A stretch of 64,000 nt of DNA from Planctomycetes bacterium ADurb.Bin069 (GCA_002070955.1 MWEK01000005.1:18128-82127), one strand, 5' to 3'. Positions 8,961-19,438 are shown, counted from the stretch's first letter. The notes: generated by a model not told the origin, from the letters alone. Program-made: numbers and translations.

Positions 8961-9158
8961 CTAAGTCGGCCCCAGCGCCTTCATGACGAGATAGGAACCG
9001 ACGGCGATCACGGCGCTGCACGGGATCGTGAGCACCCAGGCCCAGAGGATGCGCGCCGAGACGCCCCAGCGGACGGCCGAGACGCTCTTGGCGGCGCCGA
9101 CTCCCATGATGGAGCCGGCGATCGAATGCGTCGTCGAGACCGGCATGCGCAGCAGCCG
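8961..9158 (-). pseudogene. C-terminal remnant of a PiT-family inorganic phosphate transporter
   Basis: A 65-codon tail reading MPVSTTHSIAGSIMGVGAA, then SAVRWGVSARILWAWVLTIP and a final hydrophobic helix. This matches the conserved C-terminal repeat of PiT/PHO4 low-affinity phosphate transporters, whose full length is 330-500 residues. The rest of the gene is absent: upstream (minus-strand sense) the sequence runs directly into the end of the 1013-residue gene at 9206. It is a deletion remnant beside another decayed gene, so this junction is probably a past recombination site. Confidence 0.85.
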
Positions 9159-9205
9159 TGAGCGCCGCCACGCAGGCGCCGGCGTGGGGGCGCCGCGCGG
9201 CGTCG

Positions 9206-12200
9206 TCACCGGATCTCTACATCGTGCCGCAGGTCCCGATCCTCGACGGTGATCTCCGCGCGGTAGAGCGGCTTGCGGTCCTCCATCTGCGCGTAGGCTT
9301 CCAAGTCGGTCGGATCGGCGGGCATCCTCGGGGCCTCGAGAATGTAGGCGCCGGGGTCGATGTCGGCGATCTCGTAGGCGTCATCCTGGGTCACCATGCC
9401 CACGCCGACCTGATACGCGGAGGCCTCCAGGGAAGCCGCGACATCCGTGACCGCGACGTCCTCGGGCGCCGGCCCCCCCGGCCGGCGCAGCGTGAGCACG
9501 CGGACGGGCCCGGCCGGCAACCCCTTGACCTTGCCGAACACCTTGAAGCCCTTCCCGAACTCGACCTCGATGCCGCTCGTCTGCCCGTCCTCGACCGCGA
9601 CGGTGCGCGTCTTCACGCTGAACTTGCCCTTCTGCGCGGCCGCGAGATCCACGATGACGACCGTGTACCGCCCAGGGATGAGATTCTCGAACCGAAACTT
9701 CCCGCTCCCATCGGTCATACTCTGCTTGGCCGCGGCGCTCACGCTCACGATCTGCGCCAACGCGGCCGCCTTCGGCGCGCCGCCTTCGGTCGTCACGCCC
9801 TCGATGACGCCGCCGCGCCGGAGAACCAGCGTGATCGGCGCGCTCACCTGATCCCGCGACAGCGCCACCGGCACGGCTTCCGACGGCGCGAACCGGGCGT
9901 GAACGGCGCTCACCAGGTACTCGCCTTCGGCGAGGTGCTCGACGAGGAAACCGCCGCCGGCGTCGCTAGAGCCCTCGGGCGCCTCGACATCGAAAAACTG
10001 CGGAAGCAGCTTCTTGAGCAGCGCGTTCCCGTCATCGTCCCCCTTCCGTTCGACACGGACCGCCGCGCCCTCGACGGGCGCGCCGTCTCCCAACGTCACG
10101 CGGCCGCGCACGACGGCGCCGGCGGTGACGACGATCTTCACGCCTTGGTAGTCCTGGCCCGCGACGACCTCGATCGTGTCGGAGCAGCCGGGCGCAAACC
10201 CCGGCACCCTGGCCTGGACCGCGACCTTCCCGACCGGCGCCGAGACGCTGTAGCTCCCGTCTTCACGCGTTTCGGTGGTATCTTCGCCCCGGCCGCCCGC
10301 AAACATGGTCTGAATCTCTTGAAGGCTTTCCAAGAGGGAAGCTTTCGCGATGGGCCGCGCGAACACCTTCCCGACCGCGCCGGGCGCCTCGCCGGCGCCG
10401 GTAACGATCCTGCCGCTGATCCGGCCGTGCTTGGCGAGCCTGAGTTCGACGGTCTGCGTCCCGGCGGGAACGTCCGGCGCGGTCGCGGAGGAGTAGCCCG
10501 GTTTGGACGCCCTGAGCTTGAAGCTCTCTCCCTCGAGGCCGTTCAGCACGAACTTCCCCTCCGCGTTCGTGAGAGCGGACGCCTGGCCGATCGATGGCAC
10601 GGACCCCAGGTTCCGCACGTGCGACGCCGAGACCTGCGCGTCCTCGATCGGAGCGCCCCAGGTGTCGAGCACCACGCCGGCGAGCGCCGTCTCCCCGGCG
10701 GTCTTCTCGATGACGAGAACCACGCCGGTCACATCCGTGACGCCGTCCAGGATGACGGATTTCGTGCGCTCCTGCGACTGTGACGCGAAGGGCGCGGGGG
10801 GGGCCACGCTCAACTGCCGCTCGCCGGCGCCGAGGTGTTCGAACGCGAAGGCGCCGGCCTCGTCCGTGACCGTCGTTTTGCCTGTTTCCTCGCCCGAGGC
10901 AAGCTCGGCGAAGTTGCATGTCAAATAGACCGCGACCCCCGGCGCCACCGTTTCGTCGGGGTGCGTCACCAGGCCCGAGATCCGGCACCCTTCCGTCAGA
11001 AGCAGATTGACCTCGGCCCGCGGGCGCGCGGCGCTGAGCGCGACGCCCTCGGAGACTAGCCGTGCGAACCCTTCCTTCTCCGCCGAGATGCGGTATTCCT
11101 TGTCAAGCGGCAGGCCGCGGTATTCGTACGCTCCGTCGTCGCCCGTTCGGCGCCAATGCTTGTCGAACTCCATGAGCGCCGCGACGCCGTCCTGGAAGAC
11201 GGTCGACATGATATCGGCGGGCATGACACGCACGCGAACGCCCGCAAGGGCCTGCTGGTCCGAGCCGGACACGACTCCGAAGATCGCGCCGCCGCGGCTC
11301 ACGAGGAAATCGACCCCCGCGGCCTCGGCGCCCTTTCCCAGCACCACGCGCCGGCCGTCCTTCCAGCCGACCGACACGTACTCGGAGTCGCCCGAGCGCG
11401 GCAGCGCGCGGTACTCGCCGAGCGGCAGGCCTTGGAGCGCGTAGGCGCCATCGGCGCCCACGACGGCGAAGGGCGCATCGGACCGCACGAAGGCCGTCAT
11501 GGGCGACGCCTGCGGATCGAGAACGCTCGCGAAGACGATCATGCCGGCGGCCGGCGCGCGCGTCTCGCGGTCGAGCACCGTGCCGGAGATCGCGCCCCCC
11601 GGCTCGAGCACGAAACTCACCTCGAATTCCCGGGGCGCGGGCGCCGCCGCGAAGTCAGGCGGAGCGCCGGCGACGGGCGCTTCCTTCTCAACCGACGCCG
11701 CGACTTCCTTGACTTGAGTTTCGTATCCCGCGCCAGCGACGATGATGGAGCCACGGGACTCGGCTTCGGGGATCTCGAGCTCGTAGGCGCCGTCATCGCC
11801 CGTCGTCGCCGCTAGGCTTTTGACGAGCGCCGCTCGGACCTCCGCAGCGAGAATGCGCTCCGTGCCGCCGGTCTCCCCGAAGGCGTTCGCATCGTGGCTC
11901 CAAAGCTTCAGCGTTGTCGCGGGCGCCGGCACCCAGCGCACGCGCATGGCGCCGAGCGGCGTTCCGTCCTTGTCGGACACCGTGCCGAAGACGCGCGCGC
12001 GCTGCGCGCCCTCCCCGCCGGGCGCGGCCGCATCGGGCGCGGCCGGCGCGCCGGTCGCATCGCCGCTCCCGGCCGTGGCAACCGCTTCCGAGGGCGCGGC
12101 CGGCGCCGGAGGCGCGCTCTTCTCGGACGGAGCCCCGGAATCGCCCCAGAAAAGGATGCGCAGCAGCACCGCGCACACGACGACGGCGAGAAGGGACGCC

Positions 12201-12247
12201 GCGACCAGCGACGCGCGCCCGCGGCGGCAACGGCCTTGTGAATGCAT
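9206..12247 (-). CDS. Membrane-anchored protein with carboxypeptidase regulatory-like repeats
   Basis: 1013 residues. A basic N-terminus is followed by one hydrophobic helix (about 14-33), then an Ala/Pro-rich linker and many tandem 80-90-residue beta-sandwich repeats of the carboxypeptidase regulatory-like/CnaB type. Recognisable signatures are AGVVLDTWGAPIEDAQVSA, ISGLVTHPDETVAPGVAVY and GSYSVSAPVGKVAVQA. There is no enzymatic domain. The domain class is known for surface-exposed, adhesive or structural roles, and this protein is probably anchored by its N-terminus and projects into the periplasm or outside. The start is supported by GAGAGGTGG about five bases upstream. Confidence 0.85.
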   Translation of the reverse strand: MHSQGRCRRGRASLVAASLLAVVVCAVLLRILFWGDSGAPSEKSAPPAPAAPSEAVATAGSGDATGAPAAPDAAAPGGEGAQRARVFGTVSDKDGTPLGAMRVRWVPAPATTLKLWSHDANAFGETGGTERILAAEVRAALVKSLAATTGDDGAYELEIPEAESRGSIIVAGAGYETQVKEVAASVEKEAPVAGAPPDFAAAPAPREFEVSFVLEPGGAISGTVLDRETRAPAAGMIVFASVLDPQASPMTAFVRSDAPFAVVGADGAYALQGLPLGEYRALPRSGDSEYVSVGWKDGRRVVLGKGAEAAGVDFLVSRGGAIFGVVSGSDQQALAGVRVRVMPADIMSTVFQDGVAALMEFDKHWRRTGDDGAYEYRGLPLDKEYRISAEKEGFARLVSEGVALSAARPRAEVNLLLTEGCRISGLVTHPDETVAPGVAVYLTCNFAELASGEETGKTTVTDEAGAFAFEHLGAGERQLSVAPPAPFASQSQERTKSVILDGVTDVTGVVLVIEKTAGETALAGVVLDTWGAPIEDAQVSASHVRNLGSVPSIGQASALTNAEGKFVLNGLEGESFKLRASKPGYSSATAPDVPAGTQTVELRLAKHGRISGRIVTGAGEAPGAVGKVFARPIAKASLLESLQEIQTMFAGGRGEDTTETREDGSYSVSAPVGKVAVQARVPGFAPGCSDTIEVVAGQDYQGVKIVVTAGAVVRGRVTLGDGAPVEGAAVRVERKGDDDGNALLKKLLPQFFDVEAPEGSSDAGGGFLVEHLAEGEYLVSAVHARFAPSEAVPVALSRDQVSAPITLVLRRGGVIEGVTTEGGAPKAAALAQIVSVSAAAKQSMTDGSGKFRFENLIPGRYTVVIVDLAAAQKGKFSVKTRTVAVEDGQTSGIEVEFGKGFKVFGKVKGLPAGPVRVLTLRRPGGPAPEDVAVTDVAASLEASAYQVGVGMVTQDDAYEIADIDPGAYILEAPRMPADPTDLEAYAQMEDRKPLYRAEITVEDRDLRHDVEIR

Positions 12248-12352
12248 ACGCCACCTCTCAAAGAGCGCGACCCCACGACGGGTCTCTCCCCGCTATAGTC
12301 GCGCGGACGGCGCCGCTTTTCAACCTAATTCGCCGCGGAGGGATGGCTTCCA

Positions 12353-13097
12353 GGCGCTCGCGCGCATCTCCTTGCCCTCGACGAGCGCCTTCAAGCCCAT
12401 CAGGCGCGCCAGGTCCCGGACGCTCTCGACGTGATGCCGTAGAAGAGCACCCGGCGCAGCAGCTCCAGCAGGCCGTCGGGGAGCACGCCGCCGCCCCATT
12501 TCGCCGGAAGCTCGCGGGCGTTCTCGACCTCGGTCACGACTTGCGTCCGGCCTCCCTGAACGCCCCCGGCGGCGCGCCGCGGTGGTCATCGCGGCGCGCG
12601 CGGAGGAAGGCGCCCAGGCCTTGACGATCTCCTCCCGGCTCGGCTCGACGACCTCCCGGGCGGGGAGATCCGTCTCGGCCTCCTGCCGGGCGGCGGCGCT
12701 AGAAGCCGATCTCCTCCTTGCGCCGGTTCCAGTAGGCGGTCTTGCCCTCGCGGAACGACATGACCATCATGTCGACGGCGACCTGGATCTTGTAGGCGAG
12801 TTCCACGTCGCACGCCGGTTTCTTGCGGTCGCGCATGCAGGCGTAGAAGTTCTCGAGGTGCTCCAGGGCGCCGCCCGTGCGCTGGTTGTGAACCGTGACG
12901 GCCTCGCGGTCGCCGACAATGCCCTTCTGGTACTGGAGGGTGAGCTGGTCGCGGTCGAAGACGATGGTGCCCTCGTGGCCCCGGATCGCCTCGGGGATGC
13001 CGAAGTCGTTGGCCATGGACGCCATCAGGATGACCGTGTGGTTCGAGGGGTAGTCGATCTGAACGGAGAAGGTGTCCGGCACCTCGCGGTCCCAGAA
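12353..13097 (-). repeat. Duplicated segment, copy B (partner at 3771-4516)
   Basis: The intact-context copy of the segment described at 3771-4516. It spans the last ~130 codons of the oxidoreductase gene at 12699-13946 plus downstream non-coding DNA to about 12353. Nothing convincing is encoded in 12248-12698. Because this copy continues into a full-length gene, it is the likely donor. Copy A carries the more scrambled surroundings. Confidence 0.9.
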
Positions 13098-13946
13098 TTG
13101 GTAAATTCCGCCGAGGGCGCTCACGCGGCGGGGGAACTCGGGCGAGTCGCCGTCCAGCGCCACCATGAGGTGCGTGAGCTGGTGGAAGAAAAGATCCGAC
13201 GCGATGCCGCCCGAATAGTCCCAGTACTTGCGCCACCGGAAGAAACGCTCGGGCGACCACGAGGTCTTGGGCGCCGAGCCCAGGAAACCGGGCCAGTCGA
13301 GGTTCTTGTTGGGGTCGGCGGCCTTGTCGATGTCGTAGTTCCACTCGCCGGCCTTGCTGTTGCGCGAGTGGTGGGCCGTCGTCAGGAGGACCTTGCCGAT
13401 CTTGCCGGCCTCGATGAGCTGGTAGGCGTCGCGCCAAAGGGTCTCGGAGCAGGAGTTGACGCCGATCTGAACGACGCGCTTGTCCTTCTCGGCGGCGTCC
13501 TTGACCTGCTGGGCCTCCTTGTAGGTGTGCGTGAAGGGCTTCTCCAGGTAGACGTCCTTGCCGGCCTCGATGGCCGCCAGGGCCATGGGCGCGTGCCAGT
13601 GGTCGGGCGACGCGATGACGACGGCATCCAGGCCGCTCTGGGCGAGAAGCTTGCGGAAGTCGGCGTAGGCGGCGGCGTCGGGGAGCTTGGCCTTTTCCTG
13701 GGCGGACTTGAGCCTGACCTGGTAGACATCGCAGACGGCGACGGGCTTGACCCTCCGGTCGGCGAGCTTGAGCGTTTCGTCCAGAAGGTGACTGCCCCGG
13801 CCGCCCATGCCGATGAAGCCCACGTTGATCGTCTCGTTGGCGCCGGTTCCGGCCGTGAGCGAAGGGGCGATCATGGCGCCGACGCCGGCGCTCGCCACCG
13901 TGCCCATGAATCCGCGCCTGGATACCTTCCCGAGTTTGCGAGTCAT
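12699..13946 (-). CDS. Tat-exported Gfo/Idh/MocA family oxidoreductase
   Basis: 415 residues. A twin-arginine signal (SRRGFMG, Arg10-Arg11) precedes an NAD(P)-binding Rossmann domain with GFIGMGGRG (about 43-51) and the family EKPFTHT motif (Lys about 134). The C-terminal alpha/beta domain contains the DHWH...EAGKDVYLEKP neighbourhood and FFHQLTHL. These enzymes oxidise or epimerise sugars and inositols with a tightly bound NAD(P). Tat export fits folding with the cofactor before translocation and a periplasmic role in glycan breakdown. The start is an ATG preceded by AGGAGAGGT. Its last third is duplicated at 4118-4514. Confidence 0.92.
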   Translation of the reverse strand: MTRKLGKVSRRGFMGTVASAGVGAMIAPSLTAGTGANETINVGFIGMGGRGSHLLDETLKLADRRVKPVAVCDVYQVRLKSAQEKAKLPDAAAYADFRKLLAQSGLDAVVIASPDHWHAPMALAAIEAGKDVYLEKPFTHTYKEAQQVKDAAEKDKRVVQIGVNSCSETLWRDAYQLIEAGKIGKVLLTTAHHSRNSKAGEWNYDIDKAADPNKNLDWPGFLGSAPKTSWSPERFFRWRKYWDYSGGIASDLFFHQLTHLMVALDGDSPEFPRRVSALGGIYQFWDREVPDTFSVQIDYPSNHTVILMASMANDFGIPEAIRGHEGTIVFDRDQLTLQYQKGIVGDREAVTVHNQRTGGALEHLENFYACMRDRKKPACDVELAYKIQVAVDMMVMSFREGKTAYWNRRKEEIGF

Positions 13947-14440
13947 AACCTACCTCTCCTTACACCGGTCGAGTTGAACGGGACTGCACTATCCGCTGCC
14001 TTTTTTGATACGCGCGCGCCCTTCCACGGTGTTTGCGCGGGGCGTTCTCCGGGAAGGCCCGCCGAGAATGCGATTCTATCCCCTTCAGGGCCGTCGTAAA
14101 AGCCTCTCTCCGCCGAAATCGGTGGAGAAACAGCGCTGCAGAATCAGGGGGGGCGGGAGCAGGCGGCTGGGCGGGAGGCCTGGCGGACGGGTGGAGAAAG
14201 CGCGCGCGCGGGGCGGTCCCGCGGAGGACGGCGGCCGCCTTGTGCGCCGGAATCCGTCGGTGGGGGCCGGACCGGCGCCGCCGGCCGCCCACAGTGCGCC
14301 CGCCGCAGGATTTCCCGCGGTCCGCGGGGCGCCAAGGCCGCGACCCCGTTCCGGGCTCGCGGGAGAAAAGGGCGCGGGTTGCCGGTGGCCAGGCGAAGCT
14401 GAGCCGTCGCGGCCCTTGGCGCCCGGCGCCTCGCCGCCTT
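13947..14440. other. 494-bp intergenic stretch without a supported gene
   Basis: This lies between the start of the oxidoreductase gene and the end of mutS. It is very GC-rich with long G/C runs. No frame on either strand gives recognisable protein motifs, and no RNA gene was recognised. The oxidoreductase promoter should lie in its left part. Confidence 0.5.
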
Positions 14441-17044
14441 TCACATCACGTAGTGCCTGAGTTCGGCCAGGAGCTTCAGGGCCTCGATCGGGGGCAGGGC
14501 GTCCAGGTCGAGCTTCGCCAGTTTCTTCAGGAACTCCTCCCGCCGGTCGGTGAAGAGATCGAGCTGAACGTACTGCTTGCGGGAGCCCTTCGGCGGAGCG
14601 AAGGAGGGCGTGTCGTTCGGGCTCACCGCCTGGCGCTCCAGGTTGGCGAGAATCTCCCGGGCGCGCTCCAGGACGCCGCGGGGCAGCGCCGCCAGGCGCG
14701 CCACCTGCAGGCCGTAGGACTTGTCCGTGGCGCCGTCGAGGATCTTCCGCAGGAACACGATTTCGTCGCGGTGCTCCTTGACCGCCACGTTGAGGTTGCG
14801 GATCCCGGGGTGCAGGAGCGCCAGCTCCGTCAGCTCGTGGTAGTGCGTCGCGAAGAACGTGCGCGCTTTGATGCGCTCGTAGATGTGCTCGGTCACCGCC
14901 CAGGCGATGCTCATGCCGTCGAAAGTGCTCGTCCCGCGGCCGACCTCGTCGAGAATGATCAGGCTCCGTTCCGTCGCCGAGTTGAGAATGCCGGCCGTCT
15001 CGATCATTTCCACCATGAAGGTGCTGCGGCCGTGGAAGATGTCGTCCGCCGCCCCCACGCGGGCGAAGATCTGGTCGACGCGGCCGATCTCCGCCGATCG
15101 GGCCGGCACGAAGCACCCCGCCTGCGCCATGAGGACGAGGAGCGCGGCCTGGCGGATGTAAGTGGACTTGCCGGCCATGTTGGGCCCCGTGATGATCGCG
15201 ACCGGCGCCTCGGCCTCCATGCGCACGTCGTTCGGAACGAAGGCCCCGTCCGCGAGAGCCTGCTCGATCACCGGGTGGCGGCTGTCCGTCACCCGCAGGA
15301 CCTTCTCCTCCGTCAGGACCGGCCGCACGTAGCCGTGCAGCGCCGCCAGGTGCGCGAAGGTTCCCAGGACGTCCAGCTCGGCGATCGCCCGCGCCGTGGC
15401 CTGAATGCGCGGGATCTCGGCGGCGACCCGGTCCCTGAGGGCGGCGAAAAGGGCGTACTCCAAGTCCGCGATCCGTTCCTGCGCGTTCAGGATTCGGCCC
15501 TCGTAGCTCTTGAGCTCCGGCGTCGTGTAGCGCTCGCAGTTCTTGAGGGTCTGCGTGCGGGAGAAGTCGGCGGGCACGCGCTCGGCCTGGGCGCGCGTGA
15601 CCTCGATGTAGTAGCCGAAGACGCGCTGGAAGCCGACCTTGAGGTTCGCGATGCCCGTGCGCTCGATCTGGCGGCGCTGGAAATTCGCCAGCCACGTTCC
15701 GCTCTCCCTCGCCAGCTCCCGCAGCTCGTCGAGCTCCGCCGACACGCCGTCCTTGATAAGCCCGCCTTCGTGGACCGTGAAGGGCGGTTCGTCGATGAGG
15801 ACGCGCGCGATCTCGCCGCACAGATCGGCGAAGTCCCCGAGCCCCGCGCGCAGTTGCGCGATCCGGGGCGCCGCGGCGGTTCCGAGGGTTTCCGCTAGGT
15901 CCGGAACGCAGCCGAGCGACCGCCCGATGGCGGCCAGATCCCGGCCGTGCGCCGATCCGAGCGCGACGCGCCCCGCGAGCCGCTCCAGATCGGCAACATC
16001 GAGAAGCTGCTCCCTGAGGGCGTGCCGCGCGTCGCGGCGCTCGTGCAGGTCCTGGACCGCATCGAGTCGTTCGTCGATAGCCTCGACGTCGGCGAGCGGC
16101 GCCATGATCCACGCCCTGAGAAGCCGCGCGCCCATGGCGGTCGCGGTCGCGTCGAGGTGCGCGATGAGGGTGCCCTCCGGGCCGCCGCGCGCGTTGCGCG
16201 CGATCTCCAGAGCGTTGCGGGTGCGCTCGTTCATCCGGAGGAACCGTCCGGCGTGGTGAACGCGCAGCGTCGTTATGTGTTTGAGTTCGTGCCGCTGCGT
16301 CTCGTAGAGGTACCGCAGGAGCGCCCCCGCCGCCTCGACGGCGGGCCCGGCGCGCTCCAGGCCGAAGCCTTCGAGCGAAGCCGTCTCGAAGTGCTCCTTC
16401 AACCGGCGCTCGGCCGCCTCGACGCCGAAATTCCAGTCCGGCGACGGCGTGATGGAGCAGCGGCGCGCTTTGAGCGCGCCGAGGAGCGGCAGCGTCCCCT
16501 CGCGCCAGAGGCCCTCGGGCACCAGGCATTCGGCCGGACCGATGCGGTCGATCTCGGCGGCGACCGCGGCTTGGTCGCGGCCGGCGTGGACCAGGAAGTC
16601 GCCCGTCGACAGGTCGACCCAGGCGATGCCGGTCTCGCGGGGCCGCGGCGAGACCGCGAGGAGGTAGAGGTGGCTGCGCTCATCCAGGCAGTCCTCATCG
16701 GTCAGCGTGCCGGGCGTGACGATCCTGACGACGTCGCGGTCGACCAGGCCCTTCGCCGTGGCGGGGTCCTCGAGCTGCTCGCAGATCGCCACGCGCTTGC
16801 CGGCGGCCAGCAGGCGCCCCAGGTAGTGCTTGACGCTCCTGACGGGCACGCCCGCCATGGGGATGGCATCGGGCCCCTTGTTGCGGCTCGTGAGGGCGAT
16901 TCCCAGGATGCGCGCGGCCTCCTTGGCGTCGTCGTGGAACATCTCGTAGAAGTCGCCCATGCGGAAAAAGAGCAGTTCGCCCGGATGGCGCTTCTTGGCG
17001 CTCCAGTACTGCTGCATCATGGGCGTGTCGTCGGCCTTCTTCAC
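14441..17044 (-). CDS. mutS: DNA mismatch repair protein MutS
   Basis: 867 residues, normal for MutS. The mismatch-binding Phe-x-Glu motif is present (GDFYEMF, Phe32 and Glu34). The ATPase domain has Walker [10 protein letters not shown] at about 617-625, Walker [17 protein letters not shown] and the dimer-interface ATHYHEL. It recognises mispairs as a dimer and, through ATP-driven clamp formation, recruits MutL. The start is GTG at 17044, three bases after the stop of the DNA methyltransferase gene, so the two are almost certainly cotranscribed and translationally coupled. The Ala-Gly-Val-Pro loop after the mismatch motif reads AGVPVRS rather than the common AGVPYHA. Confidence 0.97.
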   Translation of the reverse strand: MKKADDTPMMQQYWSAKKRHPGELLFFRMGDFYEMFHDDAKEAARILGIALTSRNKGPDAIPMAGVPVRSVKHYLGRLLAAGKRVAICEQLEDPATAKGLVDRDVVRIVTPGTLTDEDCLDERSHLYLLAVSPRPRETGIAWVDLSTGDFLVHAGRDQAAVAAEIDRIGPAECLVPEGLWREGTLPLLGALKARRCSITPSPDWNFGVEAAERRLKEHFETASLEGFGLERAGPAVEAAGALLRYLYETQRHELKHITTLRVHHAGRFLRMNERTRNALEIARNARGGPEGTLIAHLDATATAMGARLLRAWIMAPLADVEAIDERLDAVQDLHERRDARHALREQLLDVADLERLAGRVALGSAHGRDLAAIGRSLGCVPDLAETLGTAAAPRIAQLRAGLGDFADLCGEIARVLIDEPPFTVHEGGLIKDGVSAELDELRELARESGTWLANFQRRQIERTGIANLKVGFQRVFGYYIEVTRAQAERVPADFSRTQTLKNCERYTTPELKSYEGRILNAQERIADLEYALFAALRDRVAAEIPRIQATARAIAELDVLGTFAHLAALHGYVRPVLTEEKVLRVTDSRHPVIEQALADGAFVPNDVRMEAEAPVAIITGPNMAGKSTYIRQAALLVLMAQAGCFVPARSAEIGRVDQIFARVGAADDIFHGRSTFMVEMIETAGILNSATERSLIILDEVGRGTSTFDGMSIAWAVTEHIYERIKARTFFATHYHELTELALLHPGIRNLNVAVKEHRDEIVFLRKILDGATDKSYGLQVARLAALPRGVLERAREILANLERQAVSPNDTPSFAPPKGSRKQYVQLDLFTDRREEFLKKLAKLDLDALPPIEALKLLAELRHYVM

Positions 17045-17047
17045 GGC

Positions 17048-18277
17048 TCAGACCAGGGACCAGATCTCGCGGCCGTCGGGGCCGGCGAGAAGCACCATGA
17101 TAGCACCCGTTTCGGCCAGAGGGGGGCTTTCGGCGGGAAGCGTCTTCTTTCCGCTCGCCGCCGCGCGCCAGGCGGGCCGGAAAACTCCGTGCGCCGCGGG
17201 GCCGGCGGCCCAGAAGTCGAGGGTCTCGCCCGCGGGGCCGGTCCGCCGGAGCGTCCCGGCCGGCGTCCGGACGACGGCGCCGGGCGCGCCGGCGCGCGGC
17301 GCGGCGCGCCGGGGCCGCATCACCGCGAAGGAAACCTCGGGCGACGAGCATGCCAGGCGCTTCCGCGTGAAGTTGAGCGCCACCGGGCTCTGGTCCGCGC
17401 CGATGAAGCGCCGCCCGCCGGCCGCCGCCGCGACCAGCGTCGTTCCCGACCCGCAGAAAAAATCGGCGACGAGCCCGCCCGGCGGGCACAGGCTCGCGAT
17501 CAAAACGTCGAGCAGCTTGCGCGGCTTCTGAGTCGGGTACCCGGTGCGCTCGGGCGCCGTGGCCGCCATGGTCGGAATGTCGGCCAGGACATCGTTGCGC
17601 CACTTGCCCTGAGGGTACGTCTTCCCGTAGTAGATCGTGCCGTCGTGGCGCCGGCGTTTGATCAGCGCGTAGCGCCGGCCTTCCTCGTCGACCTTGTTGT
17701 AGCGGGACATGGACCGGTCGCGATAGGCCTCGCAGCTCTGCGACCAGTAATAGTCGCCGCCTTTCGTGTACCACCAGAGGGTGTCGTGGGAATGCTGGAA
17801 GGCGCGGCGGATGCGCGTTCCGCGGAACCCCTTGAACCAGATGATCTCGTTCATCAGGCGGTCCGGCCCGAAGATCCGGTCCAGGAGCAGCCGCACGCAA
17901 CTTGCGGCGCGCCAGTCGACGTGAACGACGAGGCTGCCCGAGGGGGCGAGGAGGTCCCGCATGCGGGCAATGCGGGGAGCCAGGAAATCGATGTAGCCGT
18001 CCAGGCCCCCCGCGAAACGGTCGGTGTAGGCGCCCGGGCGGTCGAGCTTCTGCCGCCCGCCTTCGTCGGCCGCGATCCTGAGGACGTGGTAATGATTGCC
18101 GGTGCAGAAGGGGGGGTCGATGTAAATGAAATCGATGCCGCCCGAGCGTTTCCCGGCCAAGGCATCGAGGACGGCGAGGTTGTCGCCGTGGTAAACCCGC
18201 CCGGCAGGGTCCGCCGGGGCGGCGGCGCCGTAAAGCTCGGTGGCGACGAAGGCGCGGGCGGCCAAATTTTCCTCCAT
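17048..18277 (-). CDS. DNA (N6-adenine or N4-cytosine) methyltransferase, beta-class order
   Basis: 409 residues from the ATG at 18277. Catalytic motif IV DPPF (54-57) comes before the SAM-binding motif FCGSGTT (about 272-278), the order of beta-class amino-methyltransferases. [22 protein letters not shown] and [12 protein letters not shown] are further family signatures. DPPF rather than DPPY is a common variant. No restriction endonuclease gene is adjacent, so it is an orphan enzyme. It is immediately upstream of mutS (3-base gap). A longer start at 18379 would run over the rpsP promoter and is unlikely. The C-terminal 100 residues are Pro/Ala/Arg-rich with no recognised domain. Confidence 0.9.
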   Translation of the reverse strand: MEENLAARAFVATELYGAAAPADPAGRVYHGDNLAVLDALAGKRSGGIDFIYIDPPFCTGNHYHVLRIAADEGGRQKLDRPGAYTDRFAGGLDGYIDFLAPRIARMRDLLAPSGSLVVHVDWRAASCVRLLLDRIFGPDRLMNEIIWFKGFRGTRIRRAFQHSHDTLWWYTKGGDYYWSQSCEAYRDRSMSRYNKVDEEGRRYALIKRRRHDGTIYYGKTYPQGKWRNDVLADIPTMAATAPERTGYPTQKPRKLLDVLIASLCPPGGLVADFFCGSGTTLVAAAAGGRRFIGADQSPVALNFTRKRLACSSPEVSFAVMRPRRAAPRAGAPGAVVRTPAGTLRRTGPAGETLDFWAAGPAAHGVFRPAWRAAASGKKTLPAESPPLAETGAIMVLLAGPDGREIWSLV

Positions 18278-18290
18278 GCCGGAAGAGCAG

Positions 18291-18318
18291 TTGTCGTTTC
18301 CCCTGGTTTTAGTATAAT
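18291..18318 (+). promoter_or_regulatory. Sigma70-type promoter for the rpsP-trmD-rplS operon
   Basis: -35 TTGTCG at 18291-18296 and a perfect -10 TATAAT at 18313-18318, spaced by 16 bases in a locally AT-rich patch. This would give a leader of about 60 bases before rpsP. The DNA methyltransferase gene starts divergently only 14 bases to the left, so its own promoter must overlap this one. Confidence 0.8.
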
Positions 18319-18385
18319 GAGGGTTCTTTTTCAACCGATTCCTGATTGGCAGCCGACTCGTCGGTATCCGGGAGGTCACGACACA

Positions 18386-18691
18386 ATGGCGGTGAAGCTA
18401 CGCCTGAAGCGCATGGGACGCAAGAACCGGCCTTTCTACCGGTTGGCCGTCATGGACGGCCGGAAGCCGCGCGGCGGCGCGACCATCGAGGTCATCGGGC
18501 ACTACGATCCGCTGGTTAAGGACGCCGGGAAAGCCACCGTGGTCGACAAGGAGCGCGCCGAGTACTGGCTGAAGGTGGGCGCGCAGCCGTCGTTCACCGT
18601 GCGCAGCATCCTGCGCAAGCAGGCGGTGACGTTCCCGGTCAAGAGCAAACGCAAGCGCCGGAAGTCTTCTCCGAAGGAGGAGAAGAAGTAG
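18386..18691 (+). CDS. rpsP: 30S ribosomal protein S16
   Basis: 101 residues. The N-terminus [19 protein letters not shown] and the central [10 protein letters not shown] are diagnostic for bacterial S16, an early-binding 30S protein. The C-terminus is a lysine-rich tail. It is preceded by GGGAGGT at an ideal distance. It is the first gene of an operon with trmD and rplS; the usual second gene, rimM, is missing. Confidence 0.98.
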   Translation: MAVKLRLKRMGRKNRPFYRLAVMDGRKPRGGATIEVIGHYDPLVKDAGKATVVDKERAEYWLKVGAQPSFTVRSILRKQAVTFPVKSKRKRRKSSPKEEKK

Positions 18692-18715
18692 GCGCGGCGT
18701 GGGAGGTCGCGCGCC

Positions 18716-19438
18716 GTGGCGGGGCTGAGGATCGATACCCTCACTCTGTTCCCCGGGATCTTTCAGGGGTTCACGCAGGAGAGCATCCTGAAGCGGGCGA
18801 TCGACCGGGGGCTGATCGAGCTGCGCTTCGTCGACTGGCGCGAGCACGCCGTCAACCGGCACGGGGCGGTGGACGACGCCCCGTACGGCGGCGGGCCCGG
18901 CATGGTGCTGCGCCCGGAGCCGGTGTTCGACGCGGTCGCGGCCGTCGATGCCGCGGAGCCCCGCGAGGGCCTGCGGAGAATCATGTTGACCCCGCAGGGC
19001 ACGCCCCTGACCCAGGCTTTTCTGTGCGAACTGGCGCGGGCTGAGCGCATCGTGCTCCTGTGCGGGCGGTACGAGGGCTTCGATGAACGCATCAGGATCG
19101 GCCTCGGTTTCGAGGAAGTATCCATCGGCGATTACGTGATCAACGGCGGCGAGGTGGCGGCCATGGTGCTGATCGAGGGAGTGCTGAGACTCCTGCCCGG
19201 CGCCCTGGGCGATTCCCGGGCGGCGGCGGAGGACTCCTTCATGTGCGGGGGGCTCGAGCACCCGCACTACACCCGGCCGCCCGTGTTTCGAGGCATGACG
19301 GTGCCGGAAGTTCTTCTCTCGGGCGATCACGGCAAGGTCGCGCGGTGGCGCGCCGAGCAGGCGGCCGCGCGCACCCGGGGCCGCCGATCCGATCTCCTGG
19401 CACAATTGCGCGCGACGCGCGACGGAGGCACACAGTGA
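18716..19438 (+). CDS. trmD: tRNA (guanine-37-N1)-methyltransferase
   Basis: 240 residues of the SPOUT (trefoil-knot) class. Signatures are RIDTLTLFPGIF at the N-terminus, YGGGPGMVLRPEP, LLCGRYEGFDERI and SIGDYVINGGE. It methylates G37 of tRNAs with a G36G37 sequence and so prevents +1 frameshifts. The GTG start at 18716 has a GGGAGGT site upstream. The TGA stop overlaps the GTG start of rplS, so translation is coupled. Confidence 0.97.
   Translation: MAGLRIDTLTLFPGIFQGFTQESILKRAIDRGLIELRFVDWREHAVNRHGAVDDAPYGGGPGMVLRPEPVFDAVAAVDAAEPREGLRRIMLTPQGTPLTQAFLCELARAERIVLLCGRYEGFDERIRIGLGFEEVSIGDYVINGGEVAAMVLIEGVLRLLPGALGDSRAAAEDSFMCGGLEHPHYTRPPVFRGMTVPEVLLSGDHGKVARWRAEQAAARTRGRRSDLLAQLRATRDGGTQ

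Noticed and set aside
18278..18379. Longer N-terminus of the DNA methyltransferase
   Set aside because: The extension overlaps the rpsP promoter and has no conserved residues; the ATG at 18277 begins just before the family-like region.
15947..18691. A 914-codon plus-strand frame opposite mutS and the methyltransferase, fused in frame to rpsP
   Set aside because: Only the last 101 codons are real (S16). The rest is the shadow of mutS and the methyltransferase, and the strong promoter at 18291-18318 lies inside it.
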